NCBI GenBank assembly: GCA_029261395.1
Contig: JAJDBJ010000071.1
Span: 1-34,405 of the forward strand
Direction of reading: 5' to 3'
Source: Nitrospinaceae bacterium
GTDB taxonomy: Bacteria; Nitrospinota; Nitrospinia; Nitrospinales; Nitrospinaceae
DNA length: 34,405 bases
The position numbers and the translations under genes were made by a program. Of this stretch, positions 16,121-24,275 are shown piece after piece. A model generated the notes under the pieces. That model did no database searches. It had not been told where the DNA came from and was given only the letters and a program-made list of their open reading frames with translations. The stretch's first letter is position 1; the number at the start of each line of letters is the position of its first letter.

Positions 16121-17602
16121 ATGAATAATTTGAAACTGCAGTTGTCACTCAGCATCCGGGCGCGTTACCCGTTGATCTATCTCGTGACCAGTGAGGAAAG
16201 CCGCGCCGAAGAGGCGTTGGAGGAAGTCGGCCGCACCACCGGCAAGGAAGTGATCACCTGGACTTGTTCCAAAGGGTTTCAGCCACCGCAGGGCGATGCC
16301 AAGAAATCGACTCATCCGGAGGAGGCGTTGAAGTATATCGATGCTTCCGACAAAAAAGCGGTGTTCGTGCTGAAGGATTTTCATCCCTACCTGGAGGAAC
16401 AAAAAATACTCCGGCTGATGCGCGATCTGGTGAGTCATCTGAAGCGGAGTTATAAAACCATCCTTTTGGTGTCGCCGGTGCTGAAAATTCCGCCGGAGTT
16501 GGAAAAGGACATCACCGTCCACGACATGCCGTTACCGGATGCCGACGAGCTGGGAGCAGTGCTGAATAATCTGTTGGAGCCGTATCGCAAATCGCAAAAG
16601 GTGAAGGTGGAGTTGACCAAAGACCTGCAGGAAAAAGTGATCCAGGCCACGCTCGGTCTCACTCGCAACGAAGCGGAGAACGTGTATGCCAAGGCATTGA
16701 TCACCGACCGTAAATTCAGCAAGGATGATTTACCACACATCATCGACGAAAAGAGACAGCTCATCCGCAAATCCGGCATCCTCGATTTCATCGGCCTGTC
16801 GACCACACTGTCGAACGTCGGTGGACTGGGCAAGCTCAAGGAATGGTTGAGGGAGCGTGGCGGGGCATTCAGCAACAAGGCGCGTGAGTATGGCCTGCCG
16901 GAACCGAAGGGACTGCTCATGCTGGGTGTGCAGGGCTGTGGCAAAAGCTTGTCCGCCAAAGCCATCGCTTCCGAATGGAACCTGCCTCTGCTTCGGCTCG
17001 ATGTCGGCCAGATTTTCGATTCGTATATCGGCAACTCAGAGGCCAATATGCGCAAGGCCATCGCGCTTGCCGAAGCGATGAGTCCCGCCGTGTTGTGGCT
17101 GGACGAAATCGAAAAAGGGTTTTCCGGACTGAAAGGTTCGGGGTCGGGCGACTCCGGCGTGACCCTGCGTGTGTTCGGGACTTTTCTGACCTGGATGCAG
17201 GAGAAGGTCAAGCCGGTGTTTGTCATCGCCACCGCGAACGATATCGAAAGCCTGCCGCCGGAGTTGTTGCGCAAGGGCCGGTTCGACGAAATCTTTTTTA
17301 TCGACCTGCCGACAGCCACCGAGCGGAAAACGATTTTCGAAATTCACTTCGGCCTGAAAAAAAGGGATCACAAAAAATATGATGTGGATCGCCTGGCGAA
17401 GGAGGCCGACCAGTTCAGCGGCGCGGAAATCGAACAGGCCATTTTGTCCGCCATGTACCGGGCGTTTGCCGAGAACCGGGAGTTCACCACGGAGGATATC
17501 CTGCTCAGCATCAAGGAAACCGTTCCTCTGGCAGTAACAGCGTCGGAAAAGATCACCCACCTCCGCCAATGGGCCCACAAGCGCGCCCGTCCTTCGTCGT
17601 AA
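16121..17602 (+). CDS. Ycf46-like AAA+ ATPase
   Basis: I choose the ATG at 16121, where AAGGG is well spaced; an ATG at 16109 sits directly against it. The 493-residue product has an N-terminal non-ATPase domain (about 1-220) and a C-terminal AAA+ module. That module has Walker A GVQGCGKS (269-276), Walker B AVLWLDE (323-329), sensor ATAN (370-373), the arginine-finger region RKGRFDE (384-390) and a helical lid. This matches the Ycf46 family, found in algal plastids, cyanobacteria and many bacteria; a cyanobacterial member has been linked to photosynthesis and CO2 utilisation. Its clients are unknown. Tight coupling to the beta-propeller gene upstream suggests that protein supplies substrate or complex recognition. 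Confidence 0.85.
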   Translation: MNNLKLQLSLSIRARYPLIYLVTSEESRAEEALEEVGRTTGKEVITWTCSKGFQPPQGDAKKSTHPEEALKYIDASDKKAVFVLKDFHPYLEEQKILRLMRDLVSHLKRSYKTILLVSPVLKIPPELEKDITVHDMPLPDADELGAVLNNLLEPYRKSQKVKVELTKDLQEKVIQATLGLTRNEAENVYAKALITDRKFSKDDLPHIIDEKRQLIRKSGILDFIGLSTTLSNVGGLGKLKEWLRERGGAFSNKAREYGLPEPKGLLMLGVQGCGKSLSAKAIASEWNLPLLRLDVGQIFDSYIGNSEANMRKAIALAEAMSPAVLWLDEIEKGFSGLKGSGSGDSGVTLRVFGTFLTWMQEKVKPVFVIATANDIESLPPELLRKGRFDEIFFIDLPTATERKTIFEIHFGLKKRDHKKYDVDRLAKEADQFSGAEIEQAILSAMYRAFAENREFTTEDILLSIKETVPLAVTASEKITHLRQWAHKRARPSS

Positions 17603-17642
17603 AAAGAAAATTGCCCATTGCCGCCGGAGTTGCAATATTATG

Positions 17643-17659
17643 AGTAGAAGATTTCTACT
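17643..17659. promoter_or_regulatory. 17-nt palindrome upstream of tdh, operator-like
   Basis: AGTAGAA-GAT-TTCTACT is a perfect 7+7 inverted repeat. It begins two bases after a -10-like TATTAT (17636-17641, with TTGCCC 19 bp upstream at 17611-17616) and ends just before the GGGAGG ribosome site of tdh. That position would let a bound repressor block transcription of tdh-kbl. Confidence 0.4.
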
Positions 17660-17671
17660 TAGGGAGGCTTC

Positions 17672-18832
17672 ATGAAGGCACTGATACTCGACATCAAACG
17701 CGACCAGTGGGACACGACTACCGGCATGACGTTTGCCGACGTCGACGAGCCGAAGCTCGACGAGGCCAATATTCCCAACGATGGCGGGCGGGTGCTCATC
17801 AAGCCGATCTACACCGGATTTTGCGGCTCGGACAAGGGTATCTGGTTCCGCCACGCGTTTGGGGACATGATTTTCGACTCGTTGGAAAACGAGGGCAAAA
17901 CGGTCCGCGTCTGCGGCCACGAACTGCTCGGCGAAGTGGTCGAGACCGGCTCCTACGCCATGAGCCATTACGGTTACCGCCCCGGCGACATCGTCTCCAC
18001 CGAATCCCATATCTTCTGCGGCTTGTGCCATCAATGCAAGATCGGCGAGGAGCACGTCTGCGCCAACCACCTCATCATCGGCATCTCCGCCGACGGCTGT
18101 TTCGCGGAAACGGTCAAATTGCCCGCCAAGGAATTGTGGCGGACCGATACCGATCTCATCCGCCCGGAAGTGGCGGCCATCCAGGAACCGCTGGGCAACG
18201 CGGTGCACGCCTGTAGCAAGGTCGACCTGCGCGGCAAGACAGTGGCGATTTTTGGGTGCGGCACCATCGGCCTGTTCGCGGTGCTGGTGGCGCGGGCAAT
18301 GGGCGCAACCACCATTATCGGCGTCGATCCCAATCCACAAAATTTAGAGATGGCAGGACGGCTCGGGGTCGACCAGGCGCTGAAAGTTCTTATCGGTTCG
18401 ACCGGCAAAGATTCGGTGACACCCGATCCGGAAATCGTCAACCAAATTTACAAAACCTGTTTGGGTGAGGGCGTCGACGTCGCCTTCGAGATGTCCGGCA
18501 GTAACCAGGCGCTGAACACCGCCATCGCTTCGACCCGCGCGGGAGGCGACGTCATCCTGTTCGGCCTGTCGTCCGGCGAGTACCGCTTTCCCGATTTTGA
18601 GGATATCATTATGTACGGCAAAACCCTGCACGGCATCGTCGGGCGCAAAGTGTTTCAGACCTGGTACATCGTCAACAATCTACTCACATCGAAAGGCCAC
18701 AACCTGCAGGACAAAATATGGGAAGTGATCCTGAACAAGGGCGAGGGCACGATATTTCCTTTTCATACATTCGACCGCGAACCCTTTGAGCAGGCGATCA
18801 AAACCAATCCCAAAACCATCTTGAAATATTAA
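17672..18832 (+). CDS. tdh: Zinc-dependent alcohol dehydrogenase family, probable L-threonine 3-dehydrogenase
   Basis: The 386-residue product is a zinc medium-chain dehydrogenase. The catalytic zinc site shows C51, H83 and E84; the structural zinc loop has C116, C119, C122 and C130; the NAD-binding motif is GCGTIG (195-200). The adjacent downstream gene encodes 2-amino-3-ketobutyrate CoA ligase, which makes threonine dehydrogenase the most likely role: oxidation of L-threonine to 2-amino-3-oxobutanoate with NAD+. The protein is about 45 residues longer than E. coli Tdh, mainly in two insertions (about 24-40 and 61-78), so another polyol or sugar dehydrogenase activity cannot be ruled out. 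A GGGAGG ribosome site precedes the ATG. Confidence 0.82.
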   Translation: MKALILDIKRDQWDTTTGMTFADVDEPKLDEANIPNDGGRVLIKPIYTGFCGSDKGIWFRHAFGDMIFDSLENEGKTVRVCGHELLGEVVETGSYAMSHYGYRPGDIVSTESHIFCGLCHQCKIGEEHVCANHLIIGISADGCFAETVKLPAKELWRTDTDLIRPEVAAIQEPLGNAVHACSKVDLRGKTVAIFGCGTIGLFAVLVARAMGATTIIGVDPNPQNLEMAGRLGVDQALKVLIGSTGKDSVTPDPEIVNQIYKTCLGEGVDVAFEMSGSNQALNTAIASTRAGGDVILFGLSSGEYRFPDFEDIIMYGKTLHGIVGRKVFQTWYIVNNLLTSKGHNLQDKIWEVILNKGEGTIFPFHTFDREPFEQAIKTNPKTILKY

Positions 18833-18870
18833 TAGGGTAAAAGCTCTCATTAGTATAGGGAAAACATGCC

Positions 18871-20055
18871 ATGCCTGATGACCAATTAAAACATATCCAG
18901 AGTGAGTTGGAGGAGATTCGCAAGGCGGGTCTTTATAAGGAAGAGCGGACTTTATTGTCTCCCCAGCAGGCGCATATCAAAACCGCTGGCGGGGAGGTGC
19001 TCAATTTCTGCGCCAACAATTACCTCGGACTGGCGAATGACCCGGACCTGATCGCGGCGGGTAAGGAAGCGCTGGATCAGTATGGATACGGAATGGCCTC
19101 GGTGCGTTTCATCTGCGGCACCAGCGAAATCCACAAGGCGCTCGAAAACAAAGTTTCGGAGTTTTTGCAGACCGAGGACACGATTCTCTATTCCTCCTGC
19201 TTCGATGCCAACACTGGATTGTTCGAGACGCTTTTGAATGAGAAGGACGCCATCATCAGCGACCGCCTCAACCACGCCAGCATCATCGACGGCGTACGGC
19301 TGTGCAAGGCGACGCGCTTCCGCTATAACCACAGCGACATGACCCACCTGGAAACCCAACTCAAGCGGGCGGCGGACAAGCGGTTCAAGCTGATCGCCAC
19401 CGACGGCGTGTTCAGCATGGATGGCGACGTGGCCTTGCTCGGCGACATCTGCGATCTGGCGGAGAAATACAGTGCCTGGGTGATGGTGGACGATTCCCAC
19501 GCTACCGGTTTTTTCGGGCCAACGGGGCGGGGCAGTATCGAATACCGTAAAGTGATGAGACGGGTGGATATCATCACCTCAACTTTCGGCAAGGCGCTGG
19601 GTGGAGCGTCCGGGGGATTCACCACCGGCCGGAAGGAGATGGTCGAACTGCTGAGGCAGAGGTCGCGACCTTACCTGTTCTCCAACTCCCTGTCACCAGT
19701 CATCGCCGCGGTCACCTTGAAGGCGATTGATAAGATCGACCAGAGCCCGCATCTGGTGAAGAAGCTCCAGGCCAATATCACTCATTTTAGGGGGGAGATT
19801 ACCCAGGCAGGGTTCGATATCCGGCCGGGGGAGCATCCCATTATCCCGATCATGCTGGGAGAGGCCTCACTGGCCCACGAGATGGCAGACAAGTTATTGA
19901 AAGAGGGCATTTACGTGATCGGCTTCAGCTATCCCGTAGTGCCCCAAGGCGAGGCCCGTATACGCATCCAGGTCTCCGCAGGCCACGAGATCCCCGATTT
20001 GGACCAGGCAGTGGCCGCATTCAAGAAGATCGGCTCCGAACTGGGGCTGATCTGA
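18871..20055 (+). CDS. kbl: Glycine C-acetyltransferase (2-amino-3-ketobutyrate CoA ligase)
   Basis: The 394-residue protein is a full-length alpha-oxoamine synthase of fold-type I. The PLP lysine is K241 in [14 protein letters not shown]; the [11 protein letters not shown] motif (206-216) supplies the aspartate and histidine that hold the cofactor; and CANNYLGLA (47-55) is the family's N-terminal signature. Kbl cleaves 2-amino-3-oxobutanoate with CoA to glycine and acetyl-CoA, the second step after Tdh. It lies 38 bp behind tdh on the same strand, forming the classic tdh-kbl operon. AGGG at 18857-18860 serves as ribosome site. No convincing terminator follows. Confidence 0.93.
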   Translation: MPDDQLKHIQSELEEIRKAGLYKEERTLLSPQQAHIKTAGGEVLNFCANNYLGLANDPDLIAAGKEALDQYGYGMASVRFICGTSEIHKALENKVSEFLQTEDTILYSSCFDANTGLFETLLNEKDAIISDRLNHASIIDGVRLCKATRFRYNHSDMTHLETQLKRAADKRFKLIATDGVFSMDGDVALLGDICDLAEKYSAWVMVDDSHATGFFGPTGRGSIEYRKVMRRVDIITSTFGKALGGASGGFTTGRKEMVELLRQRSRPYLFSNSLSPVIAAVTLKAIDKIDQSPHLVKKLQANITHFRGEITQAGFDIRPGEHPIIPIMLGEASLAHEMADKLLKEGIYVIGFSYPVVPQGEARIRIQVSAGHEIPDLDQAVAAFKKIGSELGLI

Positions 20056-20851
20056 TCCCTCCCGCTTTCCAACCCGGAAAACTCGTTTCCCAGAAAAATT
20101 CAATATCAGGCGATAAAATTGAGTGTATTTTTTGTGATACCCTTTTCAGGAGATTTTGCATCTTTTAATCATTTCGCTTGATTTTCGCTATGCGGCAGTC
20201 TTATTTAATAATAAGTCCATTCCTGGGAACAGAGCGTTTGTGTGCGACCGCTCAAGTTTGGGATGGAATAACTCCGTTAATGAACTGTGTAACCGGTATA
20301 TTTTACAAAGGTAATAACAACGAGGGTTTTTGGATGAATGCAACGACTAAAGTTTTTTACTTTTAAAAGAAAATTTTTGGTTGTCGATGATTGTTAGTAA
20401 AAAAACTATTTTAAAAATATTTTTAACCTAAACTTTTTAAATCTAAAAACAATAAAACCTTTTTTTACAAATATAAATTATTATTTTAGCCCTTGCAATT
20501 TGAGGAACATATTGAGAAGATTCATCTCCAACTCCCAACAACAAATTTTTGGAAGAGCTGTCTGCATCGGTTGAGTTGGATGATTGAGTCACAACAGGGC
20601 AGACTGGCAGGATCCAAATTTATTGATGGTGTTTTTCCTATTTGTTTGGGAAGTATAGAAACAGCCAGGACCCTCCCCAAAATAATCACAGACTAAACAG
20701 CGTTTGGATTTTTCAAGCTGTGAAGTGGGTTATTTAATCAGGTTCTGGTTTTTTAGTGTAATGAGGCCCAGCCTTTTTTTGTAAAGTAATGATCAATGCA
20801 AATCATTGATTGGATACAAAGGCCTCATAAAATGAGAAAGTGGAGATGCCG
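20056..20851. other. Long intergenic gap, partly very AT-rich
   Basis: No credible coding sequence is seen in these roughly 800 bases. Two short frames (20178-20366 and 20493-20696) have no ribosome site or recognisable protein. The part at about 20340-20485 is extremely AT-rich with runs of A and T and could be bent DNA or a promoter UP region. The right end (20761-20828) is the long inverted repeat before kamA. I see no tRNA-like fold. Confidence 0.6.
20761..20828 (+). promoter_or_regulatory. Long stem-loop in the leader of the KamA-family gene
   Basis: ATGAGGCC (20761-20768) pairs perfectly with GGCCTCAT (20821-20828). Inside it TTTGTA (20778-20783) pairs with TACAAA (20815-20820), and at the tip ATCAATG (20792-20798) pairs with CATTGAT (20804-20810) around CAAAT. 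That is 21 paired bases in three coaxial blocks, ending 14 nt before the GGAG ribosome site. It has no T run after it, so it is not an ordinary terminator; a leader control element or protein-binding site is possible. Confidence 0.5.
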
Positions 20852-22018
20852 ATGACTAACAATAATTCCAATGGCAATGGAACAAACAAAGCGAAATACT
20901 TGACCAAGCTGGAGCAGATTCCCCAGTTGAGTCAGGGTGAAATCAATAGACTGGAAGATGTTAACGAGAAATTTGTTTTTCGCACGAACGATTACTATCA
21001 ATCGCTGATCGATTGGGACGATCCAGAAGATCCGATTCGCCGCATCGTAATTCCCGACGTTCAGGAGCTGGACGATTGGGGGCAGTTGGATGCTTCCGAT
21101 GAAGAGTCTTACACCGTCGCCAAGGGACTGGAGCACAAATACGACTCCACTGCTCTGTTGCTGGTGAATGAAGTGTGCGCGGCGTATTGCCGATTCTGTT
21201 TCCGCAAGCGCCTGTTCATGGACGAAAACGAGGAAGTCACCAAGGACGTGAGCGAAGGATTGGAATACATCCGGACTCACAAAGAGATCAGCAACGTTTT
21301 GCTGACCGGTGGTGATCCTCTCATCATGTCCACTTCCAAACTGGAGCCGATCATCCAGAAGATACGCGAGGTGGACCATGTCAACATCATCCGCATCGGC
21401 ACCAAGATTCCTGCGTTCAATCCGATGCGGATTTACAACGATCCCTCCCTGGAGGCGATGTTCCGCAAGTACAGCACGCCGGAGAAGCGGATTTACGTGA
21501 TGGCGCATTTCAATCACCCGCGCGAGTTGACTCCCGAAGCGGTTCGCGGCCTCAGTTTTCTGTTGAACGCGGGCGCCATTGTGGTGAATCAGACGCCGAT
21601 GATCGCCGGTGTGAATGACGATCCCGACGTTCTTGCCGACATGTTCAATCAATTGTCTTACATGGGTGTTCCTCCGTATTATGTGTTCCAATGCCGTCCC
21701 ACATTGGGGAACCGCATCTATGTCACTCCCGTGGAAGAGGCGTTTGAGATTTTCGAAACGGCGCGCACCCGGTGTTCGGGTCTGGCCAAGCGAGCCCGCT
21801 TTGTGATGTCCCACGCTACCGGAAAAATCGAGGTGGTTGGACTGACCGAGAGATATATTTACTTCAAGTATCTCAGGGCTCCGGTGGAAGAAAACGATGC
21901 CAAGTTCATGGTATTCAAGCGCGATCCCGAAGCTTACTGGTTTGATGACTACAAAGAACTGGTGGATGAATACTCGCCGGTGGGAGAGACCGCAGGAGTC
22001 GACGCCGATTTCTTTTGA
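20852..22018 (+). CDS. kamA: KamA-family radical SAM aminomutase (lysine 2,3-aminomutase-like)
   Basis: The 388-residue protein carries the radical SAM motif C-x3-C-x2-C (C109, C113, C116 in CAAYCRFC), then LLTGGDPL and the IGTKIPAFNPMRI and QTPMIAGVND segments typical of the KamA family. A Lys in SHATGKIEV (about 325) is a candidate PLP lysine. Family members shift the amino group of lysine or related amino acids between carbons 2 and 3 using SAM, a 4Fe-4S cluster and PLP. Beta-lysine serves as an osmolyte precursor, a catabolic intermediate or an EF-P modifier, but no ablB acetyltransferase, lysine-degradation or epmA gene is nearby, so the role stays open. I use the ATG at 20852, which follows GGAG by a good distance. 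A strong terminator follows. Confidence 0.85.
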   Translation: MTNNNSNGNGTNKAKYLTKLEQIPQLSQGEINRLEDVNEKFVFRTNDYYQSLIDWDDPEDPIRRIVIPDVQELDDWGQLDASDEESYTVAKGLEHKYDSTALLLVNEVCAAYCRFCFRKRLFMDENEEVTKDVSEGLEYIRTHKEISNVLLTGGDPLIMSTSKLEPIIQKIREVDHVNIIRIGTKIPAFNPMRIYNDPSLEAMFRKYSTPEKRIYVMAHFNHPRELTPEAVRGLSFLLNAGAIVVNQTPMIAGVNDDPDVLADMFNQLSYMGVPPYYVFQCRPTLGNRIYVTPVEEAFEIFETARTRCSGLAKRARFVMSHATGKIEVVGLTERYIYFKYLRAPVEENDAKFMVFKRDPEAYWFDDYKELVDEYSPVGETAGVDADFF

Positions 22019-22046
22019 TTTTTTGAGTGCATGTAAACCTTGATAC

Positions 22047-22090
22047 AAGGCTCCATTCCCCAACGACTTTGGGAGTGGGGCCTTTTCTTT
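22047..22090 (+). terminator. Intrinsic terminator after kamA
   Basis: A 14-bp stem from AAGGCTCCATTCCC to GGGAGTGGGGCCTT (with G-T wobbles) closes a ten-base loop and is followed by TTCTTTT. It begins 28 nt after the stop codon. Confidence 0.88.
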
Positions 22091-22193
22091 TGACTGCCTC
22101 ATCCTGCCGACAGCCGGATTTTCATGGAATTCAGTGGTAACATATTAAAACTCATAGTGTAATGATTTCCCGAACTGAAAAGGAGGGTTGGGT

Positions 22194-22694
22194 ATGATGA
22201 CTGAAAAAAACAAGCCGTGGTCCGTACTTTTGGCGGCGCTGATATTTTCGTTGATATGCGCTTCCAATGTTTGGGCGGAAGAAGATGGGGAGATGGCAGA
22301 TCCTTTTGAAGGTAAACCTCCGATAGCGGACCAGCTCAAGCAGTTCAGTGATGAAATAGCCAAGCGGGTTCATCAGGAACTGCAGGAGTTGCTGGACAAG
22401 GAGATGAAGGTTCTTCAGGAAGAGAGGAAAAGGAACCGGTATACCGCCGAAGAAAAGATTGCGAAACAAGCGGGGATTATCAAAGACGATCCGAAAAATG
22501 CCCAAGCTCATTTGGCTCTAGGCGAAGCGTATGATGAAATGAGAGCAGGTGCCAACGCCATCGTGCATACTCAGATTGCCGAACTGTTATTCAAGGAACA
22601 GGAAAACAAAATAGGGCTGGCGAAGTCCCGACGTAACCTGAGAATATATTTTGAGAAGTATGAATACAGGAAGGAAGACTTCCTGTTGAATTGA
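22194..22694 (+). CDS. Exported helical protein with TPR-like region, unknown function
   Basis: The 166-residue product starts at an ATG 7 nt after AGGAGG (a TTG six bases earlier is less likely). It has a signal peptide with a cleavage-like SNVWA site near residue 29. The mature part is helical and charged: a coiled-coil-like segment rich in E, K and Q (about 45-85), then a tetratricopeptide-like unit (NAQAHLALGEAYDEM). It probably sits in the periplasm as a binding or scaffold protein. I do not recognise a named family. It converges with the large pentapeptide gene; the stops are 26 bp apart with no visible terminator. Confidence 0.7.
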   Translation: MMTEKNKPWSVLLAALIFSLICASNVWAEEDGEMADPFEGKPPIADQLKQFSDEIAKRVHQELQELLDKEMKVLQEERKRNRYTAEEKIAKQAGIIKDDPKNAQAHLALGEAYDEMRAGANAIVHTQIAELLFKEQENKIGLAKSRRNLRIYFEKYEYRKEDFLLN

Positions 22695-22720
22695 GGGGGT
22701 TGTCAAAACAGAGCGGTCGT

Positions 22721-24142
22721 TTAGGGATGGTACCCTTTAACCTCGTTCAATTCCGCATCTTTAAAGTCAGCTCCGTCGAGTTTAGCGCCCGTCAGGTTGG
22801 ATTCGTTCAGCTTGGCGCCGGTCAAGTTGGCATTGTTCAGATCGGCCTGTGACAGGTCGGCCTTGTCAAGCTCGGCTCGATGCAGGTCGGCTCCCTTCAA
22901 TTGAGTTCCCACAAGAGATGCGCCTTTGAGCTTGGCGCCCGCCAGGTCAGCTCCTTCAAGATTGGATTTATCGAGTTTAGCTTTTCTGAGGTTGGCACCG
23001 GTCAGGTAAACGTTCTTGAGGGAAGCGCCCTCCAGCACGGCATCCTGTAGATGGGCACGGCTCAAGTCGGAGTTGTCCAGATTCGCTTTGTTGAAGTATG
23101 CCCCTTCCAGGTCCGAGTCGCTCAGGTCCACCCCTTCCAGATTGGCATTCTCAAGTTTGGCGCGGCTGAGGTTGACCCCACGTAGATAGGCGCCTTTCAA
23201 ATTAGCGTCGTTCAGTTTGGTGCGGTTCATGTGGGAACCTTCGAGCTTCACATCCAATAATATGGCACCGTTCAAATCGGCGATATCCAGGTTGCATTCA
23301 CTCAGGTCCGAACCCTTCAGATTGGTTCTTCGCATGATGGCACCGTTGAATTTAGCGCGGGTGACATCGGCATTGGTGAGATTGGCCTCGGTCAAGTCCG
23401 CTCCGGTGAAATCCACGCGGGTGAGGCGGGCCTTGTTGAAATTGGCGCCGAACATTTTGGCGCCTTTGATTTCCGCACGAACCATATTGGCTTCCTGCAA
23501 GTTGGTTTCGTAAAAGACGCCGATGCTGAGTTTGGAATCCGAGAGATCGGAGTGGCTCATATCGGCCCCTTTGAAATTAGCGCGGGACAGGTCGGCATTG
23601 TTCATGGACGCGCGGGACAGGTTGGCCTTCAAAAAGTCGGCTTTATTGACGATGGATTCGTTTAGATTGACTTGGGTCAGGTTGGATTCGTGCAGTTTGG
23701 CGCGGCGCAGGTCGACGCGCTCCATATTGGCTTCCGTCAGGTTGGCGTGGTTGAGCTGAGTGTCGTTCATGATGCAATCCATTAGCTCGGCTTTCGACAG
23801 GTCCGCGTCATTGAACACACAATTTGTCAACTCGGAATCCGCAAACTTGGTTCCGACGAGCTTTGACCCGGTAATATCCGCACCGTAAAAATTCAGGCCG
23901 GACAGATCAAGGCCGGCCAGGTCCCGATTTTTGAGGTTGGGGATCTCTTCTTCCGGCTCTTCCTCTTCAGCCTGCTTAACCTGATCCTCATCGGTGGGGG
24001 ATTCGTCTTCTTCTTCTTCAGTTTCTTCGTCGGCAGGTTCTTCCTTGTCTTCTTCTACATCCGTTTCCGCTTCGACCCGCTCGTTATGTTCCTTGAGCTG
24101 ATCCAGAATTGCTTCGACCTCTTCCCGTGTCAAATCCGCCAT
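22721..24142 (-). CDS. Large pentapeptide-repeat protein with acidic N-terminal domain
   Basis: The 473-residue protein has three parts. Residues 1-18 form a short helix. Residues about 19-68 form an extremely acidic low-complexity segment, mostly Glu and Asp. From about 70 to 465 there are some 75-80 uninterrupted A(D/N)LxX pentapeptides. That is enough for about 19-20 coils of a quadrilateral beta-helix, close to 90-100 angstroms long. Such helices can mimic DNA in size and charge, as in MfpA and Qnr proteins, but this one is longer and is not a recognised gyrase protector. No signal peptide or membrane segment is present, so it is probably cytoplasmic. The ATG lies 20 nt after a terminator-like hairpin, and the ribosome site (GGGG) is weak. 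Confidence 0.88.
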   Translation of the reverse strand: MADLTREEVEAILDQLKEHNERVEAETDVEEDKEEPADEETEEEEDESPTDEDQVKQAEEEEPEEEIPNLKNRDLAGLDLSGLNFYGADITGSKLVGTKFADSELTNCVFNDADLSKAELMDCIMNDTQLNHANLTEANMERVDLRRAKLHESNLTQVNLNESIVNKADFLKANLSRASMNNADLSRANFKGADMSHSDLSDSKLSIGVFYETNLQEANMVRAEIKGAKMFGANFNKARLTRVDFTGADLTEANLTNADVTRAKFNGAIMRRTNLKGSDLSECNLDIADLNGAILLDVKLEGSHMNRTKLNDANLKGAYLRGVNLSRAKLENANLEGVDLSDSDLEGAYFNKANLDNSDLSRAHLQDAVLEGASLKNVYLTGANLRKAKLDKSNLEGADLAGAKLKGASLVGTQLKGADLHRAELDKADLSQADLNNANLTGAKLNESNLTGAKLDGADFKDAELNEVKGYHP

Positions 24143-24161
24143 AAAACCCCATTTAAACTAT

Positions 24162-24184
24162 AAAAAAGGCCGGAAAGGCCGGCC
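24162..24184 (-). terminator. Intrinsic terminator / leader hairpin between ADP-ribosylglycohydrolase and pentapeptide genes
   Basis: In the minus direction GGCCGG (24184-24179) and CCGGCC (24173-24168) pair around CCTTT, followed by six T (24167-24162). It can end the upstream glycohydrolase transcript. A promoter-like pair (TTGCGT at 24250-24245, TATGGT at 24227-24222, spacer 17) lies before it, so the hairpin would also fall within the pentapeptide gene's leader. Confidence 0.8.
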
Positions 24185-24221
24185 CGGTTGATATCCTACT
24201 CTTGCTTTGAAATGAGTTAAA

Positions 24222-24250
24222 ACCATAGCCTACCCGCTCCCGGAACGCAA
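24222..24250 (-). promoter_or_regulatory. Predicted promoter of large pentapeptide gene
   Basis: TTGCGT, a 17-bp spacer and TATGGT on the minus strand give four of six matches in each box. Transcription from it would start near 24215 and cross the GGCCGG hairpin before reaching the start codon at 24142. Confidence 0.35.
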
Positions 24251-24275
24251 GAGGGAAGATCAAGTTTTTGCCAGG

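Noticed and set aside
17036-18340. 434-codon minus-strand frame across the AAA+ and tdh genes
   Set aside because: It spans two well-supported plus-strand genes and their junction; its residue mix (many H, G, R) is typical of an antisense shadow.
20178-20696. Two short open frames (62 and 67 codons) in the gap before kamA
   Set aside because: No ribosome sites, no recognisable composition, and they lie in AT-rich sequence.
20825-22102. 425-codon open frame on the minus strand opposite the KamA-family gene
   Set aside because: The plus strand encodes a clear radical SAM protein with its cysteine motif; the minus frame is a codon-bias shadow with no ribosome site or recognisable domain.
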